From a virus, in the IMG/VR virus record IMGVR_UViG_3300001533_002218, positions 1-28,220 of that record: a stretch of DNA of 28,220 nucleotides. The stretch is one strand, 5' to 3'. The position numbers and the translations under genes are program-made. Under the pieces are notes generated by a model. The model was not told where the DNA came from. It saw only the letters and a list, made by a program, of their open reading frames with translations, and ran no database searches. Positions 23,520 through 28,220 of this stretch are shown here, piece by piece. Every line of letters begins with the position of its first letter. Positions within the stretch are counted from its first letter, which is position 1.

Positions 23520-23752
23520 GGCAGGTCATCCAGTAGTGGGAGTGGGCGGCTTTTGTCTGGCGACGGGCGTGCATAACGGCCGGTGCCGAGTTGGCGGTGG
23601 ATTTCGTCCAGCCGGATTTTGTAGGGGTGGTATTGCCGCAGTCCGAACGGGTAGGCCGCGCGCAGTTCGGCCCGCAGCCGCTTCGGATCGTCGCGACCCA
23701 CGCGGGCGATCACCTCGGCGATGATGTCGCGGCAGTGGTCTCGCCAGGTCAT
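23516..23752 (-). CDS. Conserved phage hypothetical protein next to the initiator
   Basis: 78 residues from ATG 23752, overlapping the initiator gene stop by 4 bases; the longer frame upstream is a shadow. The sequence [19 protein letters not shown], then [13 protein letters not shown] and [16 protein letters not shown], is of a type I recall as a frequent small phage gene without known function. It is helical and basic. Its placement directly after the initiator hints at a role in replication, by inference. Confidence 0.65.
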   Translation of the reverse strand: MTWRDHCRDIIAEVIARVGRDDPKRLRAELRAAYPFGLRQYHPYKIRLDEIHRQLGTGRYARPSPDKSRPLPLLDDLP

Positions 23753-24714
23753 GGGGCGCCCCCTCGCTGCAAAAGCTCCCGGGGCAGGTTCACTCGCGCG
23801 AGCAGCTCGCGGAGCTGGCGCCGGGCCTCCCGGCGCTCGTCGTCGGTCTCGGCCGGCTCGCCGGCAACACGTTCCCACGCCTGGTACGCCGCGGCGGCCT
23901 GGAAGAATCGCACGGGGTCGAGCCGCTCGCCTCGCAGCGGCCGCGCCCGGGCGGCCGACAGCAGCCACCGCGCGCCCAGCTCGGTCCCCAGGGCCAGCCA
24001 GGCACACCGCAGAAAAAGCAGCCGGGCGGCGGGCTCGGGCCGGGGAGGTTTTCGGGAAGCGTGCATCGCGGACCACGCTTGTCTGGCCAGCTCCTTGACC
24101 GCCGCCGGTTCCGGGTTGTTGTTGGTAGATAAATCTAAATCAACAACAACAACTGGCGCGCGCGCGGATATAGATGCCTGGCCGGGCGGGAACGAATCTG
24201 AACAGGCCCGAACAGAACCCGAACAAACCCGAACAGGCCCGAACGAACCCCGAACAGATCCGAACGGTTCCGAACACGCGGGGCGCGGTAGCCCCGTCTC
24301 GGCAGCGGCCGGGCGCTCGGGTGACCGGCGGCGGGGGAGGCAGACGTGGCCCCAGTCGTCGGTTGGCGCTTGTGGTACGGCATCGCTGTCGTGTGTTTCG
24401 AGTTCGCACAGTGCGGCCACAAACAGGCAATAACAGCCGCTTGCTCGCGCCAGCAAATCGGCCTCGGCCAGCGCGCGCATCCCGCCGTGTAGCGTGCTCA
24501 GTGGGATTCCGCTCCGGCGGGCCAGTTCGCGGAACTTCCCGCCGGCCACGGCGTACAGCCGTTCTCCCTCGGCCGTACGCTGTGGGTGCCCGGCTTCGAG
24601 CATCCACCGCGCCACCCGCCGGGCTGCGGCCGGCAGCCCGGCGGCCTCGATCGCCGCGGCATACGCCTCGTCGCGCGTCGCAAGGGCTCCGAGCGGTAGG
24701 GGAAGCTGGTGCAT
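23749..24714 (-). CDS. Winged-helix replication-initiator-like protein with origin-like DNA inside
   Basis: 321 residues. Residues about 30-100 look like a winged helix (helices ARRVARWMLEAG, GGKFRELARRSG, then STLHGGMRALAEADLL and a wing). Residues 149-176 are the translation of the phased GAAC repeats and look low-complexity (SVRGSFGPVRVCSGSVR). Residues 186-200 come from the AT-rich segment. The C-terminal part (about 200-321) is helical and ends with a coiled coil. The domain order, N-terminal DNA binding then repeats then AT-rich DNA within one gene, is that of the lambda O protein gene. Direct proof of initiator function is lacking. The start follows a heptamer array. Confidence 0.6.
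   Translation of the reverse strand: MHQLPLPLGALATRDEAYAAAIEAAGLPAAARRVARWMLEAGHPQRTAEGERLYAVAGGKFRELARRSGIPLSTLHGGMRALAEADLLARASGCYCLFVAALCELETHDSDAVPQAPTDDWGHVCLPRRRSPERPAAAETGLPRPACSEPFGSVRGSFGPVRVCSGSVRACSDSFPPGQASISARAPVVVVDLDLSTNNNPEPAAVKELARQAWSAMHASRKPPRPEPAARLLFLRCAWLALGTELGARWLLSAARARPLRGERLDPVRFFQAAAAYQAWERVAGEPAETDDERREARRQLRELLARVNLPRELLQRGGAP
24114..24275. other. Candidate replication origin inside the initiator-like gene
   Basis: In the sense of the gene, nine GAAC-containing units come first (24275 to 24190), then a GC-alternating GCGCGCGCGC run, then an AT-rich element (24155 to 24115) with an inverted repeat of GTTGTTGTTG (24115-24124) and CAACAACAAC (24141-24150) around AGATAAATCT. 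AT content here is far above the surroundings. Iterons beside an AT-rich unwinding element within the initiator gene is the known lambda layout. Not proven. Confidence 0.55.
24190..24275. repeat. Nine phased GAAC iteron-like units
   Basis: GAAC occurs at 24190, 24200, 24210, 24221, 24231, 24241, 24252, 24262 and 24272, with spacings of 10, 10, 11, 10, 10, 11, 10 and 10 bases, close to one helical turn. Most units read CCGAACA or CCGAACG. The period is not a multiple of three, so it is a DNA-level rather than a peptide-level repeat. Confidence 0.85.
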
Positions 24715-24720
24715 GCTTAG

Positions 24721-24741
24721 GTGTCAGGTGCTAGGTGTCAG
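24721..24741. repeat. GTGTCAG heptamer array at a stop codon
   Basis: Units GTGTCAG, GTGCTAG, GTGTCAG, preceded by CTTAG. The stop codon of the gene at 24731-25024 is in the middle unit, and its last two residues are repeat-encoded. The initiator-like gene starts 7 bases downstream on the minus strand. Confidence 0.85.
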
Positions 24742-25024
24742 CCGTATCTTCGGGGTCGACGTAGTGCGGCAGCGCCGGCTCGCGCGAGGGCAGGGCCACC
24801 ATCGATAGCGGCCGGATTCGCAGGGCCGCGGCCGCGCCGCGGGCGGCCTCCTCGGTGCAGGGCGTTACGCGGAAGATGGACGTCGTGCCCAGCAATTTCT
24901 CGAACGCAGGTTGGCCGGCCGTTTCAGGCACCTCCACCACCCGCCCAGCGTACTGGCTGTGCCCTATCACTTCGACGATTGCCCAAAGGTCTTGCGGACC
25001 GTCTCTTTCGGTCGTTTCGCTCAT
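24731..25024 (-). CDS. Conserved phage hypothetical protein
   Basis: 97 residues from ATG 25024, chosen because AAGGAA lies 6 bases upstream and the longer frame translates the CACGAA repeat region into low-complexity residues. It starts MSETTERDGPQDLWAIVEV, then IGHSQYAGRVVEVPE and FEKLLGTTSIFRVTPCTEE, a segment order I have seen in small phage proteins of unknown function. It is soluble and beta-rich. Upstream lies a short CACGAA array and downstream the stop is within a GTGTCAG array. Confidence 0.65.
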   Translation of the reverse strand: MSETTERDGPQDLWAIVEVIGHSQYAGRVVEVPETAGQPAFEKLLGTTSIFRVTPCTEEAARGAAAALRIRPLSMVALPSREPALPHYVDPEDTADT

Positions 25025-25030
25025 AGAGTT

Positions 25031-25057
25031 CCTTTCGTGTCCTTCGTGTCTTTCGTG
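25031..25057. repeat. CACGAA-type short tandem repeat in a gene leader
   Basis: On the minus strand it reads CACGAAAGA, CACGAAGGA, CACGAAAGG, three near-identical nonamers. The last unit supplies the Shine-Dalgarno sequence of the gene starting at 25024. This is a kind of interspersed repeat found in several environmental bacteria. Confidence 0.8.
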
Positions 25058-25058
25058 G

Positions 25059-25307
25059 TTAAAACAATCTCGGCTTGCACAGTTCGGCGAGCAGCTTGTC
25101 AACTTTCGCTTCCGCCCGTTTGGATACAGTCAGGGCCTCCGTGGATCGCGTTTCGACAAAATGGCGAGTTCGCTTTGCGGCAGTTCGCACGCGCGATGCG
25201 GGGCCTCGCCTGTGAATCTCTCGATCGGAAAACGTGGGTGAAAGCTCGCCCGGCCCCCATTGTTGCACGCGGATTCGAGCGATGTGTCCGAAAGGCTGCG
25301 AGGTCAT
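25059..25307 (-). CDS. Small basic hypothetical protein
   Basis: 82 residues from ATG 25307, overlapping the preceding stop by 4 bases (ATGA); the longer frame upstream is a shadow. It is basic throughout, with RVRTAAKRTRHFVE (about 39-52) and a C-terminal helix rich in Lys/Glu (SKRAEAKVDKLLAEL). I do not recognise a family. Support for it being real is mainly the coupled start; the gap to the next gene's leader is small. Confidence 0.45.
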   Translation of the reverse strand: MTSQPFGHIARIRVQQWGPGELSPTFSDREIHRRGPASRVRTAAKRTRHFVETRSTEALTVSKRAEAKVDKLLAELCKPRLF

Positions 25308-25528
25308 AGCGGCTCGATCTCCCTCCAGCCCATGGCGGCGGCTCGCGCGTCCAGGTCGGCCTGGGCTTCTTCCCGCGTGTCGCGCAGGGGCAGGTGTTTT
25401 GAGGTCAGCCGTTTCGACCCGCCCGAAGGTTTTCGATAGCATGTCATCCACACTTGCCCCCCGCTAATCCCGTCCGAAACCATCAGCATCCGGCCATGGT
25501 CGTCAATGTAGGCTTTGGGGTTATTCAT
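25304..25528 (-). CDS. Small hypothetical protein
   Basis: 74 residues from ATG 25528, which overlaps the methyltransferase stop (ATGA); the longer frame upstream is a shadow of that gene. The first part (MNNPKAYIDDHGRMLMVSD, then GQVWMTCYRKPSG) reads as a small beta-sheet domain, the end (TREEAQADLDARAAAMGW) as a helix. The alpha/beta pattern with a DARAAAMGWREI end suggests a small folded protein. The family is unknown. Coupled on both sides by ATGA overlaps. Confidence 0.6.
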   Translation of the reverse strand: MNNPKAYIDDHGRMLMVSDGISGGQVWMTCYRKPSGGSKRLTSKHLPLRDTREEAQADLDARAAAMGWREIEPL

Positions 25529-26871
25529 GTCGCCTCCGCGATCGTCCGACACAGCGCTTCGGCTACGGGCGGGCACACGGCGTTGCCCACCTGGCGCACC
25601 TGCTCGGCTTTCGTGCCGTGTAAGTAGTAGCCGGGGGGAAACCCCTGCGCGGCGGCCAGTTCGTCCACGCCGAGCATCCGGAGGCCGATGTCCACAACAC
25701 TCAGCTCCCGCATGGTTTGCAGCAACGACACCATCGCCAGCCCAAACCGGTCTTTCGCGGTGACCGTGTCGAGCGGCTCGCTCACCGCCTGGCAGCCGCC
25801 GGTCCCGTAGTATTTCGCCACAAACGGCAGTACGACCGAGCCGGCCCCCTGGCCCGTCACTGTCGGCAGAGGGGTGTCGATCGAATGCGATCGAGGATGC
25901 TGTCCGTCTCGCTCGCCGAAGTGTGGCACCAAATACGGCGTCACCACGCCGAACCGGTTTTGCGTATCGAGCGTCCGCAGCGGCTCGCTGGGCGAGTGGC
26001 AACGATGGTCGCTACCATGGCCGTTGTACTTGGCCAGGAACGGCGTGCACAGCGCATGGTGGGCCCCGCTGGTGCAGACCGTGCTGAGCGGCTCGCCTAG
26101 GGACAGGCCATCCTGATTGTTGCGCAGGGCTACGACGAACGGCTCGACAAACTTCCGTAGCCCCGCCTCAATCCGTTTGAGCGTATTGTCGGCCAGGGGC
26201 CGCTTGCGGCTAAAGATCGACGGGCATGGCCGGCTCCAGTCGATAATCTCCGCAGCCGCGCGCCATCGGCCGGCGTGGGTCGCCTCTGGCCACGGGATAT
26301 CCTGTTTCGCCGAGCCCCGCCGCGCGAGAATGAACAGCCGATGCCGCCGCGTCGGCGCTCCGAAGTCCGCGGCGTTTAGTACCTGGTGATCCACCTGGTA
26401 GCCGATCGCCTCAAGTGCCTTGATCCACGCCCGGAACGTTTCGCCTTTGCGCGTTTTCACCGGTCGGCCTTTCTCGTCGATCGGACCCCAGTCGCGGAAC
26501 TCGCGAACGTTTTCGATCAAAAGCCACTTCGGCCGCTTGGCCTCGGCCCACACGCATACGTGCCACGGCGTAGCCCGCTTCTGGTCGTCGATCGGCCGCC
26601 CGCCCCGTGCGATACTGTGATGGGTGCACTCCGGGGAGGCCAGCAGTAGATCGAACTCGGGCAGGGTCTTATCGTGCCGGGGGTCGATGTCGTCGATCCG
26701 CGCGCAGATATGGCGCGTGCCAGGGTGGTTGCGCTCGTGGGTGAACACCGCGGTCCGCCAGTGGTTCACCGCCAGCAGCACGTCCACGCCGGCGGCCACC
26801 GCCCCGGTCGTAAACCCGCCCGCACCGCAAAACAGGTCGGCCGCAGTGAGGGATTGGATGGTTTTACCCAT
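25525..26871 (-). CDS. C5-cytosine DNA methyltransferase (SPEC-type motif IV)
   Basis: 448 residues. Motif I is ADLFCGAGGFTTG (11-23). Motif IV is ASPECTHHS (79-87), with Cys82 as nucleophile and the usual PPC replaced by SPEC. Motif VI is IENVREF (119-125), motif VIII is APTRRHRLFI (172-181), and motif X includes QVGNAVCPPVAEAL near the C-terminus. The region about 255-385 holds four related segments (EPLSTV, EPLRTLDTQNRFGVV, TPLPTVTG, EPLDTVTAKDRFGLA), each followed by a PFLAKY-like strand, likely the target-recognition region. It could protect phage DNA from host restriction. It overlaps csrA by 8 bases. Confidence 0.92.
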   Translation of the reverse strand: MGKTIQSLTAADLFCGAGGFTTGAVAAGVDVLLAVNHWRTAVFTHERNHPGTRHICARIDDIDPRHDKTLPEFDLLLASPECTHHSIARGGRPIDDQKRATPWHVCVWAEAKRPKWLLIENVREFRDWGPIDEKGRPVKTRKGETFRAWIKALEAIGYQVDHQVLNAADFGAPTRRHRLFILARRGSAKQDIPWPEATHAGRWRAAAEIIDWSRPCPSIFSRKRPLADNTLKRIEAGLRKFVEPFVVALRNNQDGLSLGEPLSTVCTSGAHHALCTPFLAKYNGHGSDHRCHSPSEPLRTLDTQNRFGVVTPYLVPHFGERDGQHPRSHSIDTPLPTVTGQGAGSVVLPFVAKYYGTGGCQAVSEPLDTVTAKDRFGLAMVSLLQTMRELSVVDIGLRMLGVDELAAAQGFPPGYYLHGTKAEQVRQVGNAVCPPVAEALCRTIAEAT

Positions 26872-27052
26872 CGGTTACCTCTTCCGTCTTGCCGCGGTCG
26901 ACCAGCTCGCCGCGTAGGATGGGAATGTCGCGCCGGGCGCTAAACCCCAGACGGACGGTGTCGCCGCAAATGTCGACGACGCACACTTCGATCTTGTCCG
27001 GCCCGTCGTCGATCAGGATTCGTTCGTTTTGCTTCCTTGACAGCAGCAGCAT
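26864..27052 (-). CDS. csrA: CsrA/RsmA RNA-binding translational regulator
   Basis: 62 residues, almost exactly the usual CsrA length. MLLLSRKQNERILI matches the N-terminal strand with the RNA-contact residues Leu4 and Arg6, and GDTVRLGFSARRDIPILRGEL matches the core, with the conserved Arg in the VxR-type turn before GEL (equivalent to R44). CsrA dimers bind GGA motifs in mRNA leaders and block or stimulate translation. It is coupled to the methyltransferase gene. A CsrA-site-like motif overlaps its own ribosome site, suggesting autoregulation. Confidence 0.92.
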   Translation of the reverse strand: MLLLSRKQNERILIDDGPDKIEVCVVDICGDTVRLGFSARRDIPILRGELVDRGKTEEVTDG

Positions 27053-27060
27053 TTGCAGTT

Positions 27061-27068
27061 CCTCCGTG
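27061..27068 (-). promoter_or_regulatory. csrA ribosome binding site and CsrA-site-like motif
   Basis: The minus strand reads CACGGAGG, followed by AACTGCAA and then ATG. CACGGAGG fits the core CsrA-binding consensus CANGGANG at every defined base, and its GGAGG is the Shine-Dalgarno sequence 8 bases before the csrA start. Bound CsrA would block ribosome access, as in known autoregulation. Confidence 0.6.
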
Positions 27069-27081
27069 ACAAAAGTGGTGT

Positions 27082-27984
27082 TCAGACCTTTCGCCGGCCT
27101 TGCCGCGATGGCGTTTCACATGGGGCCCCGCTTTCCGCCGCACGGCGGCTAGGGGCCCGTCTACGGTAGTCGTGATTATCCCGCGAAGATGGCCACACCG
27201 AGGCCGCCCAGCGCGGGCCCTTCGCCGCGGCCGCGTGGCTCTCGGCCGTGCGTCTCAGGCAGTGCCATTTCTGCCGCCGGCCGGCCGGCAAACCGGCCCG
27301 GGCCAGAATGCGGTCCCAGTGGACGTAGCTTTGCCGTTTTCCGAACGGGAACGGCCAGAGGCGTTCTCGGTCGACGCCGGCGGCGGCTTGCAAGACGGCC
27401 AGGGAATGGGTGAGCGGATAGATTCTGCCCCGTTTCGTCTTGGTGTTTCTGGCCGGAACGGTCCAGGTACCCGCGGCTAGGTTTACGTCCGCGGCCTTCG
27501 CTTTCCAGAGTTCGCCGAAGCGGGCGGCTGTGTCGTAGACCAACAGCACGCCGAGTTCCCAGCATAGGCCCGCGGGCAGGTCGCCCCAGGACCCCGGCTC
27601 GTCGCCGGCAGCGTGGAGCAACCGGTTGAACTCGTCGAGCGTCCAGGCGTTTGGCGGTTCCTCGCCCGGGTCGAAGCGTTTGACGCGCCAGGGCGGGGGC
27701 ACCAGCTTCTGTTCGGCCGCCTCGCCCCAGAGCGAGAGCAACTGCCCGCGTTTGGTGTTGACGGTCGCCGCCGCCAGGTCCTCGGCCAGGTCGTCCATCC
27801 AGTCGTGCACCGTCGCCCGCTCGAGGTCGGCGATCGTGGCCGGCCGCTCGTACTCCTCGGCGAACCAGGCCGCGAACTGGCGGGCGGCGATGCCCAGTTG
27901 GGCAAAGGAGTCGGCCCCGAGCGTGTGGGATCGTTTGTATTCGGGGAGTAGGGCGAGGAGCGAATCGGAAGGTGCAAGCGTCAT
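27082..27984 (-). CDS. Tyrosine recombinase (integrase) with anomalous C-terminus
   Basis: 300 residues from ATG 27984, chosen for a GGAG 9 bases upstream; a start at 28065 would add 27 residues of no obvious domain. A SAM-like DNA-binding domain (about 8-92) precedes a catalytic domain with Arg155 (DTAARFGELW), a Lys at 182-184 (NTKTKRGRIYPL) and His241-x2-Arg244 (WHCLRRTAESH). Where Gly-His is expected about 24 residues later the frame reads Trp-Pro. The -1-shifted alternative frame reads CGHLRGIITTT at the same place. Tyr273 is a possible nucleophile in the annotated frame. The gene may be frameshifted near its end. Gene position at the end of the early region fits lysogeny control. Confidence 0.7.
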   Translation of the reverse strand: MTLAPSDSLLALLPEYKRSHTLGADSFAQLGIAARQFAAWFAEEYERPATIADLERATVHDWMDDLAEDLAAATVNTKRGQLLSLWGEAAEQKLVPPPWRVKRFDPGEEPPNAWTLDEFNRLLHAAGDEPGSWGDLPAGLCWELGVLLVYDTAARFGELWKAKAADVNLAAGTWTVPARNTKTKRGRIYPLTHSLAVLQAAAGVDRERLWPFPFGKRQSYVHWDRILARAGLPAGRRQKWHCLRRTAESHAAAAKGPRWAASVWPSSRDNHDYRRRAPSRRAAESGAPCETPSRQGRRKV

Positions 27985-28065
27985 GGCGGCGTGCTCCGTA
28001 AGCGCGGCCCTCGTGGCAGGTCCATCGCGCGTAGGAGCCGCATTGGCCGAGGGCCCGAAGTCCAT

Positions 28066-28220
28066 GGGCCACGAAAACGTAGCCCGCTAAAATTTTCGAC
28101 AGTTCCTTCCGACACATCCGTTCTCTCCCCGCGGGCATCCAGCGTGCCCGGCTCGCAGTGAATTAGGTGTCAGGTGTCAGGTTTCAGGTGTCAGGGTTTC
28201 GGTGGCAGGGCGGCCGCGTA
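28066..28220. other. Upstream region of the integrase, mostly non-coding
   Basis: The last 155 bases hold no convincing gene. A locally AT-rich pocket (CTAAAATTTTCG, 28088-28099) lies at the left, and the GTGTCAG array at the right. A GTG-start frame of 44 codons ends in an ATGA overlap with the integrase start but has no recognisable content. Confidence 0.4.
28167..28194. repeat. GTGTCAG heptamer array, four units
   Basis: GTGTCAG, GTGTCAG, GTTTCAG, GTGTCAG, preceded by ATTAG. Same orientation and same TTAG lead as the arrays at 4281 and 24721. Confidence 0.9.

Noticed and set aside
24190-24275. CRISPR array interpretation of the GAAC repeats
   Set aside because: Units are only about 10 bases with no spacers, and they lie inside a coding frame.
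26940-27143. Alternative-frame open frame running from the integrase end into csrA
   Set aside because: It overlaps csrA in another frame and is Arg/Lys/His-rich. It is of use only as the continuation of the shifted integrase frame.
27981-28115. GTG-start frame of 44 codons ending in an ATGA overlap with the integrase start
   Set aside because: It has a weak ribosome site and no protein-like content; kept only as a note in the upstream-region entry.
1-28220. tRNA, rRNA or IS elements
   Set aside because: No cloverleaf-like segment, rRNA core sequence or transposase was recognised on either strand by eye.

Overview
The window is almost certainly a temperate tailed phage or prophage of a GC-rich bacterium. 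Every convincing gene lies on the minus strand, so the genome reads from high to low coordinates. A planctomycete host is my best guess: several proteins (the SPEC-type methyltransferase, the Cys-rich small proteins, the HTH/zinc-ribbon protein) and the heptamer repeats between genes resemble what I recall from planctomycete genomes. That is recognition from memory, not a search result.

In transcription order, the early region (28.2-22.5 kb) carries a tyrosine recombinase with a suspicious C-terminus, a CsrA homologue, a C5-cytosine DNA methyltransferase, small hypothetical genes, a winged-helix replication-initiator-like gene with a candidate origin embedded in it, a SEC-C zinc-motif protein and an HD phosphohydrolase. 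The middle region (22.5-17.6 kb) is a tightly coupled run of six glycan genes: two GT4 glycosyltransferases, a GT2 enzyme, a GT42/DUF115-like enzyme, a CMP-sugar synthetase-like cytidylyltransferase and a small GT-A-like enzyme. Then come an HTH plus zinc-ribbon protein and an unusual cassette (16.9-13.8 kb): a secreted, membrane-anchored trypsin-like protease, a 40-residue basic peptide, a degenerate SNase-like protein, and a protein that joins a phospholipase D-type nuclease half to a ComF-like phosphoribosyltransferase.

The late region (13.8-0 kb) is a lambda/siphovirus-type packaging, head and tail module. It runs: small terminase candidate, GpA-like large terminase, Cys4 protein, gpW-like joining protein, lambda-type portal, prohead protease fused to a scaffold-like tail, major capsid protein, head accessory/connector, tail completion proteins, tail tube protein, tail chaperone with a shifted-frame extension, tape measure (split in two frames) and further tail proteins running off the left edge.

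The most notable observations are four. First, nine GAAC units spaced 10-11 bp apart sit next to an AT-rich inverted repeat inside the initiator gene, the same layout as the lambda O gene. Second, the phage csrA has a perfect CANGGANG CsrA-binding motif over its own ribosome binding site. Third, there is the PLD-phosphoribosyltransferase fusion and the cassette around it. Fourth, 6-7 bp tandem repeats sit exactly at gene junctions and supply start-proximal codons or stop codons. No tRNA, rRNA, CRISPR array or IS element was seen, and no gene-free stretch exceeds about 200 bases.
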